Of a DNA stretch of 64,000 bases, positions 18,789-28,705 are shown in pieces. The DNA is from Halopseudomonas xiamenensis (GTDB lineage Bacteria > Pseudomonadota > Gammaproteobacteria > Pseudomonadales > Pseudomonadaceae). The DNA lies in assembly GCF_014219065.1 (NCBI RefSeq), contig NZ_JACLGO010000017.1, positions 28,511 to 92,510 on the forward strand. Reading direction: 5' to 3'. Under the pieces are notes generated by a model that ran no database searches, was not told the origin of the DNA, and worked only from the letters and a program-made list of their open reading frames with translations. The position numbers and the translations under genes were made by a program. Position 1 is the first letter of the stretch; each line of letters starts with the position of its first letter.

Positions 18789-21443
18789 ATGAAGCTTGAA
18801 GATATCGATCCACTCGAAACCCAGGAATGGCTCGATGCCCTGGAATCCGTTCTCGACACCGAAGAAGGCGAAAAACGGGCCGAATACCTGATCCAGCGCA
18901 TGGGCGAACTGGCCAGCCGTTCCGGTACTCAGCTGCCCTACGCCATCACCACCCCCTATCGCAACACCATCCCGGTGACCCACGAAGCGGCGATGCCCGG
19001 CGACCTGTTCATGGAACGCCGCATCCGCTCGATGGTGCGCTGGAACGCGCTGGCCATGGTCATGCGTGCCAACCTGCAGGACCCGGACCTGGGTGGCCAC
19101 ATCTCCACCTTCGCCTCCAGTGCCACGCTGTATGACATCGGCTTCAACTACTTCTTCAAGGCCCCCACCGAAGAACACGGCGGTGACCTGGTGTTCTACC
19201 AGGGTCACGCCTCACCGGGCATCTACGCCCGCGCGTTCCTGGAAGGCCGCATCAGCGAAGAGCAGATGACCAACTATCGCCAGGAAGTCGACGGCAACGG
19301 CCTGTCCTCCTATCCGCACCCCTGGCTGATGCCCGACTTCTGGCAGTTCCCCACCGTATCCATGGGCCTGGGCCCGATCCAGGCGATCTACCAGGCGCGC
19401 TTCATGAAGTACCTGGAAAGCCGCGGCTTCATCAAGCCGGGCCAGCAGAAGGTCTGGTGCTTCCTGGGTGACGGCGAGTGTGACGAGCCGGAATCCCTCG
19501 GCGCCATCTCCCTGGCCGGTCGCGAGAAGCTCGACAACCTGATCTTCGTCATCAACTGTAACCTGCAGCGCCTCGACGGCCCAGTTCGCGGCAACGGCAA
19601 GATCATCCAGGAACTGGAAGGCAACTTCCGTGGTGCCGACTGGAACGTGATCAAGGTCATCTGGGGTCGCCTGTGGGACCCGCTGCTGGCCCGCGATCAC
19701 GACGGCCTGCTGCAGCAGCGCATGGAAGACGCCGTGGATGGCGACTACCAGAACTACAAAGCCAACGACGGCGCCTATGTGCGCGAACACTTCTTCGGTG
19801 CCCGCCCGGAACTGAAGAAAATGGTCGAAGGCATGTCCGATGCGGAGATCTGGAAGCTCAACCGTGGCGGCCACGATCCCTACAAGGTCTACGCGGCCTA
19901 CCATGCGGCCAGCAACCACAAGGGTCAGCCCAGCGTCATCCTGGCCAAGACCATCAAGGGCTACGGCACCGGCGCCAGCCAGGGCCAGAACATCGCCCAC
20001 AACACCAAGAAGGTCGATACCGAGAGCCTGCGCAAATTCCGCGACGCCTTCGGCATCCCGATCAGCGACGATCAGCTGGAGCACCTGCCCTTCTACCGTC
20101 CCGAGGAAGGCAGCCCCGAGTACAAGTACCTGCACTCGCGCCGCGAAGCCCTGGGCGGTTACACGCCGCAGCGCCGCACCAGCAGCACGCCGATCCCGGT
20201 TCCGCCGCTGGAGACCCTCAAGTCGATCCTCGACGGTACCGGCGAGCGTGAAATCTCCACCACCATGGCCTTCGTGCGCATCCTCGCGCAACTGCTGAAG
20301 GACAAGGAGCTGGGCCAGCGCATCGTACCGATCGTGCCGGACGAGGCGCGTACCTTCGGTATGGAAGGCATGTTCCGCCAGTTGGGCATCTACTCCTCGG
20401 TCGGCCAGCTGTATGAGCCGGTGGACAAGGACCAGGTGATGTTCTACCGCGAGGACAAGAAGGGCCAGATCCTCAACGAAGGCATCAACGAGGCCGGCGC
20501 CATGTCCAGCTGGATCGCCGCCGCCACCGCCTACAGCACCTACAACCAGCCGATGCTGCCGTTCTACATCTTCTACTCGATGTTCGGCTTCCAGCGTATC
20601 GGCGACCTGGCCTGGGCCGCTGGCGACAGCCGCGCCAAGGGCTTCCTGATCGGCGGCACCGCCGGTCGCACCACGCTGAACGGTGAAGGCCTGCAGCATG
20701 AAGATGGTCACAGCCACATCCTGGCCTCGACCATCCCCAACTGCCGCACCTATGACCCCACCTACGGCTACGAGCTGGCAGTGATCATTCGCGAAGGTTC
20801 GCGGCGAATGATGGAAGAGCAGGAAAACATCTTCTATTACCTGACCGTGATGAACGAAGCCTACGCCCAGCCGGCCATGCCCGAAGGCGTGGAAGAGGGC
20901 ATCATCCGCGGCATGTACCTGCTCGAGGAAGCCAAGGAGAAAGGCAAGCAGCATGTCCAGCTGATGGGCAGCGGCACCATCCTGCGCGAAGTACGCGAGG
21001 CGGCCACCCTGCTGCAGAACAACTACGGCATCAGCGCCGATATCTGGAGCGTCACCAGCTTCAACGAACTGCGCCGCGACGGCCTGGATGTGGAGCGCTG
21101 GAACCGCCTGCATCCGACCGATGCACCGCGTCTGACCTATGTCGAGCAGAACCTGGCCGAGCGCAATGGACCGGTCATCGCTGCCACCGACTACATGAAG
21201 CTGTACGCCGAGCAGATTCGCCAGTGGGTACCGGGCAACTTCAAGGCGCTGGGCACCGATGGCTTCGGTCGCAGTGACAGCCGTCGCAAGCTGCGGGACT
21301 TCTTCGAGGTCGACCGCCGCTGGATTGCCTACACCGCGTTGGCGGCGCTGGTCGAGAATGGCGAGCTGCAGCCCAAGGTACTGGTCGAGGCGCAAGCCAC
21401 CTTCGGTCTGGACCCGAACAAAACCAACCCGCTGAACTGCTGA
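18789..21443 (+). CDS. aceE: pyruvate dehydrogenase E1 component, homodimeric type
   Basis: The 884-residue protein has the usual length of the single-chain E1. The thiamine diphosphate motif GDGECDEPESLGAISLAG...NCNLQRLDGPV lies near residues 230-265; HNTKKVDTE and the transketolase central domain (MFGFQRIGDLAWAAGDSRAKG) follow. It decarboxylates pyruvate and reductively acetylates the lipoyl groups of AceF. The start is supported by GGAGAACAAT upstream. aceF follows 11 bases after the stop, so they are one operon; E3 (lpd) is not in the window. Two inverted repeats upstream may control it. Confidence 0.98.
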   Translation: MKLEDIDPLETQEWLDALESVLDTEEGEKRAEYLIQRMGELASRSGTQLPYAITTPYRNTIPVTHEAAMPGDLFMERRIRSMVRWNALAMVMRANLQDPDLGGHISTFASSATLYDIGFNYFFKAPTEEHGGDLVFYQGHASPGIYARAFLEGRISEEQMTNYRQEVDGNGLSSYPHPWLMPDFWQFPTVSMGLGPIQAIYQARFMKYLESRGFIKPGQQKVWCFLGDGECDEPESLGAISLAGREKLDNLIFVINCNLQRLDGPVRGNGKIIQELEGNFRGADWNVIKVIWGRLWDPLLARDHDGLLQQRMEDAVDGDYQNYKANDGAYVREHFFGARPELKKMVEGMSDAEIWKLNRGGHDPYKVYAAYHAASNHKGQPSVILAKTIKGYGTGASQGQNIAHNTKKVDTESLRKFRDAFGIPISDDQLEHLPFYRPEEGSPEYKYLHSRREALGGYTPQRRTSSTPIPVPPLETLKSILDGTGEREISTTMAFVRILAQLLKDKELGQRIVPIVPDEARTFGMEGMFRQLGIYSSVGQLYEPVDKDQVMFYREDKKGQILNEGINEAGAMSSWIAAATAYSTYNQPMLPFYIFYSMFGFQRIGDLAWAAGDSRAKGFLIGGTAGRTTLNGEGLQHEDGHSHILASTIPNCRTYDPTYGYELAVIIREGSRRMMEEQENIFYYLTVMNEAYAQPAMPEGVEEGIIRGMYLLEEAKEKGKQHVQLMGSGTILREVREAATLLQNNYGISADIWSVTSFNELRRDGLDVERWNRLHPTDAPRLTYVEQNLAERNGPVIAATDYMKLYAEQIRQWVPGNFKALGTDGFGRSDSRRKLRDFFEVDRRWIAYTALAALVENGELQPKVLVEAQATFGLDPNKTNPLNC

Positions 21444-21454
21444 GGAGAGCTGCC

Positions 21455-23113
21455 ATGAGTGAATTGATCAAGGTACCCGACATCGGCGGCGCAGGCGAAG
21501 TCATTGAAATCTTGGTCCAGGTCGGCGATCGCGTCGAAGTGGAACAGAGCCTGGTAACCCTGGAATCGGACAAGGCCAGCATGGAGCTGCCCAGCCCCAA
21601 GGCCGGTGTCATCAAGGCCATCAAGGTCAAGCTGGGTGACAGCCTGTCCGAAGGCGACGAGCTGATCGAATTGGAGGTCGAGGGCGGCGAGCAGGCTGCC
21701 GACGAGCAATCGGCGGAACAAGCCAAAGCCGAGCAGTCAACCGAACAGCCGGCCAAGCAGGAAGAGTCTGCCCCGGCTCCAACGGAAAAGCCGGCAGCGA
21801 AGAAAGCCGAGAGCAGCGTGCAATCGTTCAATATCCCGGATATCGGCGACGGCAGCGCGCGGGTCATCGAGCTGATGGTGCAGGTCGGTGACAAGGTCGA
21901 GGCCGAGCAGAGCCTGCTGACCCTGGAATCCGACAAGGCCAGCATGGAAATCCCGGCACCGGCGGCCGGCGTGATCGAAGCCATCGTGGTGAAACTCGAG
22001 CAGGAAGTCAAAACCGGCGACCTGATGCTGCGCATGCGTGTGGAAGGTGAGGCCGAGGAGGCAGAGCAAGCCGAGCCAGCCCCTACTGCCCAGGAAGCAA
22101 AAGAGCAAGCAGCAACGCCAGCCAAGGAAGAAAGCGCCCCGGCACCAGCCGCCAAGCAGGCTGCACCGGCCCCGGTCGGCGCGCCCAGTCGTGGCGACAA
22201 GAAGGTCCATGCCGGCCCGGCCGTACGCAAGCTGGCTCGTGAGTTTGGCATCGAGCTGACCGATATCACCGGCAGCGGTCCGCGCAACCGCATTCTCAAG
22301 GACGATGTACAGGCCTACGTGCAGAGCGTGATGCGCAAGAACAAGGAAAGTGGCGGCGCCACCGCAACCGGTGGTGCTGGCATCCCGCAGGTGCCGGAAG
22401 TCGACTTCAGCCGCTTCGGTGAAGTCGAACTGAAGGACATGACCCGTCTGCAGCAGATCGGTGCCAGCAACCTGCACCGCAGCTGGCTGAACGTGCCTCA
22501 TGTCACCCAGTTCGACCTGGCCGACATCAGCGAACTGGAAGACTTCCGCAAGGCACAGAAGACCGTGGCGGAAAAGGCCGGCGTCAAGCTGACCGTACTG
22601 CCGTTCCTGCTCAAGGCCTGTGCTCACCTGCTGCGCGAACAGCCGAACTTCAACGTCTCGCTGGCCGCCAACGGCAAACAGCTGATCCAGAAGAACTACG
22701 TGCACATCGGTTTTGCCGTGGATACTCCGGATGGTCTGCTGGTCGCGGTGATCCGTGATGTGGACAAGAAGAGCCTGCTGGAGCTGGCAGCCGAAGCGGC
22801 GGAACTCGCCGACAAGGCCCGCAACAAGAAGCTCAGCGCCAACGACATGCAGGGCGCCTGCTTCACCATCTCCAGCCTGGGGCACATCGGTGGCACTTAC
22901 TTCACACCGATCGTCAACACCCCGGAAGTCGCGATCCTCGGCGTCAGCCGCGCGACGATGCAACCGGTGTGGGATGGCAAGGCCTTCCAGCCACGGCTGA
23001 TGCTGCCGCTGTCACTGTCCTACGACCACCGCGCCATCAACGGCGCCGCCGCAGCCCAGTTCACCAAGCGCCTGGGTGAACTGCTGGGTGATATCCGGTC
23101 GATGTTGTTGTAA
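21455..23113 (+). CDS. aceF: pyruvate dehydrogenase E2, dihydrolipoamide acetyltransferase
   Basis: The 552-residue protein contains two lipoyl domains, with lipoylation lysines K40 and K161 in ESDKASME. Ala/Pro/Glu-rich linkers (about 77-121 and 200-240), a peripheral-subunit-binding domain (AGPAVRKLAREFGIEL, about 250-285) and the catalytic acetyltransferase domain follow. The catalytic His is in SYDHRAINGAAAAQF near the C-terminus. It transfers acetyl groups to CoA and forms the core of the complex. The start is preceded by GAGGAGAGCTGCC. A hairpin 8 bases after the stop ends the operon. Confidence 0.98.
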   Translation: MSELIKVPDIGGAGEVIEILVQVGDRVEVEQSLVTLESDKASMELPSPKAGVIKAIKVKLGDSLSEGDELIELEVEGGEQAADEQSAEQAKAEQSTEQPAKQEESAPAPTEKPAAKKAESSVQSFNIPDIGDGSARVIELMVQVGDKVEAEQSLLTLESDKASMEIPAPAAGVIEAIVVKLEQEVKTGDLMLRMRVEGEAEEAEQAEPAPTAQEAKEQAATPAKEESAPAPAAKQAAPAPVGAPSRGDKKVHAGPAVRKLAREFGIELTDITGSGPRNRILKDDVQAYVQSVMRKNKESGGATATGGAGIPQVPEVDFSRFGEVELKDMTRLQQIGASNLHRSWLNVPHVTQFDLADISELEDFRKAQKTVAEKAGVKLTVLPFLLKACAHLLREQPNFNVSLAANGKQLIQKNYVHIGFAVDTPDGLLVAVIRDVDKKSLLELAAEAAELADKARNKKLSANDMQGACFTISSLGHIGGTYFTPIVNTPEVAILGVSRATMQPVWDGKAFQPRLMLPLSLSYDHRAINGAAAAQFTKRLGELLGDIRSMLL

Positions 23114-23120
23114 TGCAAAG

Positions 23121-23146
23121 CGGTCGGCAACACCTGTTGCCGACCG
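23121..23146. terminator. hairpin between aceF and the convergent hydrolase gene
   Basis: An 11-base perfect stem (CGGTCGGCAAC with GTTGCCGACCG) and ACCT loop lie between two convergent genes. A T-rich CTTCCCTCC tail follows on the plus strand. It probably terminates transcription in both directions. Confidence 0.75.
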
Positions 23147-23155
23147 CCTTCCCTC

Positions 23156-24469
23156 CTACTGCTCATTCCCCCGCAACAGATCCGCCAACGCCGCCAGTGC
23201 CGGAATACTCAACGGCATGGTTTGCGCGCTGCTGGCAATCGGATGCGATGACAGGCGCACCATGACCATGCCCACCGCCGGGTTGATATGGATCATCTGC
23301 CCATGCACGCCCAGGGCCTCGAAAGCGCCATCGGCGTTATGACTGATCCACCACTGGTTGCGATAGGAATAGCCCGGCTGGAAATCCCGCCCCGAGGCCT
23401 TGAATGCCTCCCGATCAGCGCCCTCCCGGATCTTCTGGATTGCCTCGGCACTGACCACCTGCTGGCCATTGAAACGCCCCTCCAACCGCACCATCTCGGC
23501 AAAGCGCGCCAGGTCCCGCAGCGTCACGTTGAAGCCCGCCCCGGCCCACTCGGCACCCTTGGAATCGAGCAGCATATAGCCATCCTGCTCGGCACCCAGC
23601 TTGCTCCAGATCCGCTGTTCCACCAGGGCCGCCGTGGACAGTCCGCTCACCCGACGCAGAATCCAGCCCAGCACCTCGGTATGCGTGGTGCGATAACGGA
23701 ACGCCTCACCGTGCGCGTCCACACCCGCGCCGATGGTCGGCAGATAGGAATACAGGTCCCGCGCGCCCGGATAATCATGCGGCACCGGCCCCATGCCCGC
23801 CGCCAGCGAATACTTGACCACATCGGAATTGCGATCGGCATAGATTTCGCTGTAATCGATATCCGCCGTCATATCCAGCACCTGCTGCACCGTCGCCCCG
23901 CGCCAGCCACTGTTCTCCAGCTCCGGCAGGTACTCGGTCACCAGCGCATCGGGATTCAGCTCACCCTCCTCGATCAACTGCGTCGCCATCAACCCAACAA
24001 AAGACTTGGTCACCGACCACAGGATATGCGGCTCATCCTCCGGCACACCCGGCTGATAGCGCTCGAACAGCACCTTGCCGTGCTGCATGACCAGCACGCC
24101 GTCGACATAGGTCGCATCCAGGTACTGCTCGAAGCTCATCTGATTGCCGTCAGGACCGGTAAAGCGCAGATCGGCAATCTGCTGCTCCAACCCCTCAGCA
24201 CGCGGCAGCGGATAAACACCCTCGTTACCACGGGCCACCCGCCGGGACGGAAACAACTCCCGCGCATGGTGGAAACTCCAACGCGGATTGGGATAGGGAC
24301 GCATGAAGCCCGCCAACGTCACCTGCTTGTCCGCCGCCGGCGGAAAGCCCTGCATCAACTGCAAACGATCGGTACGCACCGACTCGGGATCGGGCAACTC
24401 AACGGCAACACCTTGCGCGGACAACAGAACGGCAGCCAAAGTCACCCCCCATATTCCTGATTTTTTCAT
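23156..24469 (-). CDS. secreted serine hydrolase of the beta-lactamase/class C family
   Basis: The protein is 437 residues from the ATG at 24469. I prefer this start because it gives a signal peptide (MKKSGIWGVTLAAVLLSAQG, cleavage near VAVELP); the frame stays open for 75 more codons but those look non-coding. The penicillin-binding SxxK motif is SVTKSFVGLM near residue 150 and a YSEIY tyrosine motif follows. The C-terminal part has NQWWISHNADGAFEALGVHGQ, the HxG-type third motif. It resembles 6-aminohexanoate-dimer hydrolase/EstB-like enzymes. The true substrate is unknown. It converges on aceF. Confidence 0.82.
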   Translation of the reverse strand: MKKSGIWGVTLAAVLLSAQGVAVELPDPESVRTDRLQLMQGFPPAADKQVTLAGFMRPYPNPRWSFHHARELFPSRRVARGNEGVYPLPRAEGLEQQIADLRFTGPDGNQMSFEQYLDATYVDGVLVMQHGKVLFERYQPGVPEDEPHILWSVTKSFVGLMATQLIEEGELNPDALVTEYLPELENSGWRGATVQQVLDMTADIDYSEIYADRNSDVVKYSLAAGMGPVPHDYPGARDLYSYLPTIGAGVDAHGEAFRYRTTHTEVLGWILRRVSGLSTAALVEQRIWSKLGAEQDGYMLLDSKGAEWAGAGFNVTLRDLARFAEMVRLEGRFNGQQVVSAEAIQKIREGADREAFKASGRDFQPGYSYRNQWWISHNADGAFEALGVHGQMIHINPAVGMVMVRLSSHPIASSAQTMPLSIPALAALADLLRGNEQ

Positions 24470-24900
24470 AGCAGCACCGGATATCTCTTGTTCTTGTCCA
24501 CCCGAGACTACCCAACCCGCCCCCCTTCGCCAACAAGGCAAAGGCCAGATTGTTCTGCTGAATAGGGAATGATGCGGATCAGCCGCCCAACCACCCGCGT
24601 CAAGACAACCCCGGCCACCTCGCCTGACCGTGCACCACGTCATTACGAGGCCAAAGGCCACGGCAATCCACCAACTCGAAGCCGGCCAAGCCAAAGCTGC
24701 ACAGGGGTGTAGCCCCCCCCCGCGCCACGCCAGCGCCAGGGCACATAATCACCAGCTTGCACAATCCTACTCCCTCTCCCCTCGCGGGAGAGGGCTGGGG
24801 AGAGGGGGAGCAACATCACCGCCCCTGCCATCCTGGGTCTGCCGGAAGGATACAAGCAGCATCTTCCGCCAATACAGCAGACACCCTCCATCCCGGTAAC
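24470..24900. repeat. gene-free interval with two dispersed repeats
   Basis: This 431-base interval between pilE and the hydrolase gene holds a GTCATTACGAGG-type element at about 24639-24672 and a CCCTCTCCC-family palindrome at 24772-24810. I recognise no gene in it. It must hold the hydrolase promoter and the 3' end of the pilin operon. Confidence 0.6.
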
Positions 24901-25293
24901 TTACCAGGACTTCGTTCCATCACTTCCGTAGGTCAGCTTGGGCTTCCCAGACATCAGGCCTGTCTTCGGGTTCGCCTCAATCGTATAGCTCTGATTCGAT
25001 GCACCTGGAGTGATTTTTGCTTCGTAATATTTGCTGCCACTCAATTCAGGTGCCAGTGTTGAAAGCTTCGTATCCGCATCTTTATAAGAGAAATGCTTGG
25101 CCCGATAGGCTTCGAGTGTGCTGGCCAGCTCCATGATCTGTCCTTGCGCTTCCGCCTCGCGGGTATTCTGCACATAACGCTGATAGGACGGGTAGGCAAT
25201 AGCGGCAAGTATGCCGACTATCACCACCACAATCATCACTTCGATCAGCGTAAAACCCGCGCCCCGGCGCGGCAATGATAGGACTCTTTTCAT
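24901..25293 (-). CDS. pilE: type IV minor pilin PilE
   Basis: The 130-residue prepilin has a short basic leader (MKRVLSLPRRGAG) and the processing site G/FTLIEVMIVVVIVGILAAIAY, with the conserved Glu at +5. A soluble head with a YGSDGTKSW C-terminus follows. PilD should cleave and methylate it. Minor pilins with PilY1 form the initiation complex at the pilus tip. Its ATG shares one base with the pilY1 stop (TGATG). In P. aeruginosa pilE is followed by ispH; here a repeat-filled gap and the hydrolase gene follow. Confidence 0.93.
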   Translation of the reverse strand: MKRVLSLPRRGAGFTLIEVMIVVVIVGILAAIAYPSYQRYVQNTREAEAQGQIMELASTLEAYRAKHFSYKDADTKLSTLAPELSGSKYYEAKITPGASNQSYTIEANPKTGLMSGKPKLTYGSDGTKSW

Positions 25294-28151
25294 CAGCCGT
25301 TACCTCCTTCATCGCCCGAGCCTTTCGCCTCGTTACGAATCTCATTGGCCTCATCTTTTGGCAACTGCATCCAGCGACGCTTACGCAGATTCGGGTTACC
25401 CAGATCGCCCTCGCCAATCACCTCAGTGCCAACGACCACGATCAGATCGCCCTTTTCATCCACCAACAGGGTTGGTGTAGGCGGCGGCGTACTCTGGCTG
25501 AGCATCTCGCTGCGACTGGTCGGCGTCGGCCCTTCCTTGCTGATCGACTTGGGCGCTCCTGTGCGCAGATCAACACTGTGGAAATAAGCGGCGCCATAAC
25601 GTACAGCGCAGACGTTATCATTTTCCTGGTCTTCGGTCGGCGCATAGGTGCTCAACATGATGGTGTTATCAAAGATCACCGGCGAGGCCAACGCCTTCTC
25701 TCCTGGGCGCACCGCATCCTCCTCAAACAGGTAATACCAGCCGCGATCGTCACTTTTCAGATCGCCATCTACCACATTGGCCATATTGGACAACGTAGCC
25801 ACAGGGGAGGTACCTGAATGCCGCGCATCCTTATCAATAACAACGAACAAGCCCTCGTTCGTACCCTCATCCAGCGGATGGGTACGGTAACCGGAAGCCG
25901 CCGCCACATATAGGTGGTTCTGCGCACCCGATTTAACATAGGCAACCGCCGGCGCCTCGTAGAAACGACGATGATTCACACCTTCGCCACCCAGACTGGC
26001 AATGCGATGAACCTCGTAGTTAGCAGTTGTCCCACCCATATCGACACGGAACAACTGACCACCCAGATCGCCGAAATACAGGTGGTCCGCGACACCGTCA
26101 AAATCGATATCGACCACCGAAACACCACCTGGCACCGCCCATTTCAGATCATTGTGGGCGGCTTTCCAGATCAGCTCACCAGTCTCCGCATTGACGATGT
26201 AGATGGTATTTCCCCATGTATCACCATCGTCAGCGCGGTTATGGGTGGCACTGGCAATGCCATTCTCAATGGATGTATGTTGCAGAGGACTGTAGCCGCC
26301 CCCGAACACCAGTGCTGGTACCGGCTTGTCTTCACCGGAGACCCGGACCCGGGTCAAGGTCGGGGTGGACCAGGTCTCGCCCATGTCCTTGAAGTCGCCT
26401 TCACCACCGATGATCTGCCATTTCAGCTTGGGCGCTTCCGGATTGGTGACATCCAGCGCGTAGTAGTTTCGTCCGCCACTGCGCATGCCGCCGTAAACAT
26501 AAACCTTGGCCGGTTTGTCGGTCAGACTGTCACCCGCCTGACGCCAGGCAACCCAACTGCCACCCAGCCCATAGGTCTGACGGCGGTTGTCTTGGGTAAG
26601 AGGCTTTTTCTTGATGGTGAACTCTGGCGCTTTTTCGAACAGTTCATGAGGCATAAAAGCGGCCACTTCTTCGCCAGATTTGGTGTCGATGATATGCAGC
26701 ATGCCACCATTGGTAGAGACAAACACATAGTTGTCATCTTCACCATAGTTGATCATCAGCGGCACGCTGTGCATCGGGTCGCCCCACTGGCTCTTCAAGG
26801 CTTCGAACATGGCCTTGCGTTCGTCCAAGCTATCCAAGCCAACAAAGGAACTATTGTCGGGCACAGTGCTAGTATTATTTGCGGCGTTCCAGCTTAGCTT
26901 GCTGGTGGTTCCACCATCAGCACTGCTGTAATACAGGTTGCGCGTACCCACCTGCTCCCGGGCGCCGCCCTTGGTGGCATCGGCACCGTCTTCCACAGTA
27001 CCCCAGAAGCTACTGGCATCGCTCTTGAAGTAACCAGTACTCGAGTCAATGGCGGGACCACTGCGGTCATGAATTTCCTGATTCTTCAGTTGGTAGCGCT
27101 TGAGGTTACCCTCCCAGAAGCTGCTTTCCGCCGGCTGGAATACCGCGTAGTAAAGCTCGTCAAGGTGCTGGAAGCGGTTAAGGGTATTGACTGCAACACC
27201 TGGTGCAGAAATGGAACGGGACTGGCCGTCGATCAGGTCGAGGATGTCGATAAAAGCTGCAGCCAGCGCCTCTGCTGTCTGGGCATCATAAACTTTTTCT
27301 GTACCACCTGCCGATGCCACTTCCCCCATATTCTTTAGGTTACCAGACGTCATCTGAAAACCGACCTGCCAGGTCTTTATGGGCTTTCGGGTCACCTTAC
27401 CGCCGCTGCCCAACACATCCTCTCCGTCATTGTACAGCCACTTGGCTAGATCTTTCTGGCAGTTATAGGAGGAATTACAATTACTCCCAGCCTTGCCTCT
27501 CGCATAGTCTCTCGACGCATTATCGTAATCCGACACAGGCTCACCATCGGTCATAACGATGACATGGTTACTTTCGCACTGATTATTATAGTTTATCGGC
27601 GAGTCATAACTGCTCGAGCTTACCCATTTACAGTTCTTACCGTTACTATTACATTCCTGCTGCATATTAACAGCTGGTCTCGGATTAGACTGCAATGCCT
27701 GACCACTTTTAGCATAATCACTTGGCGCCTCCCCTAGCATATAGCGCACCATTTCAGTATAAGACTCCAGAGTCGGCGTGTTACCGCTGGCCGGAAGCCC
27801 TGAAACCGCTCCCTTGACATCGGCTATCGCACTGCTATCCATAGGTGTAACCGGATAAAAAACATAACCACCGGAAGAACCGTTAAAGCGCCCCACTCCT
27901 ACACTTATATCCTCCCCCAAGCCAGACACAACTGAATTAAATGCATTTTTCAGATCTGTCATTTTTTTTCCGGACATGGACCCTGAACTATCCAACAGAA
28001 ACAGCACATTGGCCACAGGCTTGTTCTCAGTATTACCCACATTCACTTGAGCAAAGTAGATTTCCGTATCATCGGCATAACTAACGGCCGAGAACGACAG
28101 GAGCGTGGTTGTCAGTAGTCCCGTGATGAAGCCCTGCAGTTTTCCGTTCAT
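25293..28151 (-). CDS. pilY1: type IV pilus tip/adhesin protein PilY1
   Basis: The protein is 952 residues from the ATG at 28151 (AGGA upstream), with a signal peptide (GFITGLLTTTLLSFSAVSYA). Next comes a von Willebrand A domain with the MIDAS motif LDSSGSMSG near residue 50, then the PilY1 C-terminal beta-propeller. The propeller has a calcium-loop motif (DIDFDGVADHLYFGDLGG) near residue 690. PilY1 sits at the pilus tip, primes assembly with minor pilins and takes part in surface sensing. The N-terminal part is less GC-rich than its neighbours, as often seen in this variable domain. No pilY2 follows. Confidence 0.95.
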   Translation of the reverse strand: MNGKLQGFITGLLTTTLLSFSAVSYADDTEIYFAQVNVGNTENKPVANVLFLLDSSGSMSGKKMTDLKNAFNSVVSGLGEDISVGVGRFNGSSGGYVFYPVTPMDSSAIADVKGAVSGLPASGNTPTLESYTEMVRYMLGEAPSDYAKSGQALQSNPRPAVNMQQECNSNGKNCKWVSSSSYDSPINYNNQCESNHVIVMTDGEPVSDYDNASRDYARGKAGSNCNSSYNCQKDLAKWLYNDGEDVLGSGGKVTRKPIKTWQVGFQMTSGNLKNMGEVASAGGTEKVYDAQTAEALAAAFIDILDLIDGQSRSISAPGVAVNTLNRFQHLDELYYAVFQPAESSFWEGNLKRYQLKNQEIHDRSGPAIDSSTGYFKSDASSFWGTVEDGADATKGGAREQVGTRNLYYSSADGGTTSKLSWNAANNTSTVPDNSSFVGLDSLDERKAMFEALKSQWGDPMHSVPLMINYGEDDNYVFVSTNGGMLHIIDTKSGEEVAAFMPHELFEKAPEFTIKKKPLTQDNRRQTYGLGGSWVAWRQAGDSLTDKPAKVYVYGGMRSGGRNYYALDVTNPEAPKLKWQIIGGEGDFKDMGETWSTPTLTRVRVSGEDKPVPALVFGGGYSPLQHTSIENGIASATHNRADDGDTWGNTIYIVNAETGELIWKAAHNDLKWAVPGGVSVVDIDFDGVADHLYFGDLGGQLFRVDMGGTTANYEVHRIASLGGEGVNHRRFYEAPAVAYVKSGAQNHLYVAAASGYRTHPLDEGTNEGLFVVIDKDARHSGTSPVATLSNMANVVDGDLKSDDRGWYYLFEEDAVRPGEKALASPVIFDNTIMLSTYAPTEDQENDNVCAVRYGAAYFHSVDLRTGAPKSISKEGPTPTSRSEMLSQSTPPPTPTLLVDEKGDLIVVVGTEVIGEGDLGNPNLRKRRWMQLPKDEANEIRNEAKGSGDEGGNG

Positions 28152-28161
28152 GGCGCTGTTC

Positions 28162-28704
28162 CTAGTTGAGCTCCGAGGAGGGGGCGATTCCACGTTTCAG
28201 CGCCTCCTGGAAGTGATGATTCTGCAGGCTGAGGGCAGGCATTTCGCTTTCAGCCAGCATATTGATCTGATAGTCAGCAAAGATAGTGCCGGCTCCGGTC
28301 TGACTGACCTGGGAGCCATCGAGAGGGGTATAGCCGCCGAGATAACTGAGCGAGCCTGCGCGTAACAATCCTCGCTCATCCAGCCTCGCGTTGCTGCCAC
28401 AGGCGCCCTCCGACTCGGAGTTGCTGCGCTCAACACAATACTCGACTACACCTGAAGCGAAGGCAGTGTAGAGCTGCTGGTCGGTCATCTCATTGAGCTT
28501 GCGGTAGGTGACACCCAGCGCCGTTTCCGCCGCCTCAAAGGTCATGGCATCGCCCTGCACTCCGGTAGCTACCTTGCCGGAGAACAGGCTTGAACGCAGC
28601 GCAGACAGGCCCATCAACGAGACCATCAGCAGGATAATCAACGATACCAGCAAAGCCGCGCCGCGCTGGGTCTGAGGCCGACCAGTGAATGTGGATTCAT
28701 ACAT
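28162..28704 (-). CDS. pilX: type IV minor pilin PilX
   Basis: The protein is 180 residues from the ATG at 28704, with GGGGTG five bases upstream. A longer frame to 28896 lies inside pilW and has no pilin features. The N-terminus QRGAALLVSLIILLMVSLMG is the PilX-type hydrophobic helix, lacking the usual Phe+1 and Glu+5. The head includes four cysteines. PilX is a minor pilin of the priming complex. It follows pilW by one base and precedes pilY1 by 10 bases. Confidence 0.9.
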   Translation of the reverse strand: MYESTFTGRPQTQRGAALLVSLIILLMVSLMGLSALRSSLFSGKVATGVQGDAMTFEAAETALGVTYRKLNEMTDQQLYTAFASGVVEYCVERSNSESEGACGSNARLDERGLLRAGSLSYLGGYTPLDGSQVSQTGAGTIFADYQINMLAESEMPALSLQNHHFQEALKRGIAPSSELN

Positions 28705-28705
28705 A

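Noticed and set aside
19212..21395. 727-codon minus-strand frame opposite aceE
   Set aside because: Shadow of aceE, no start signal or domain.
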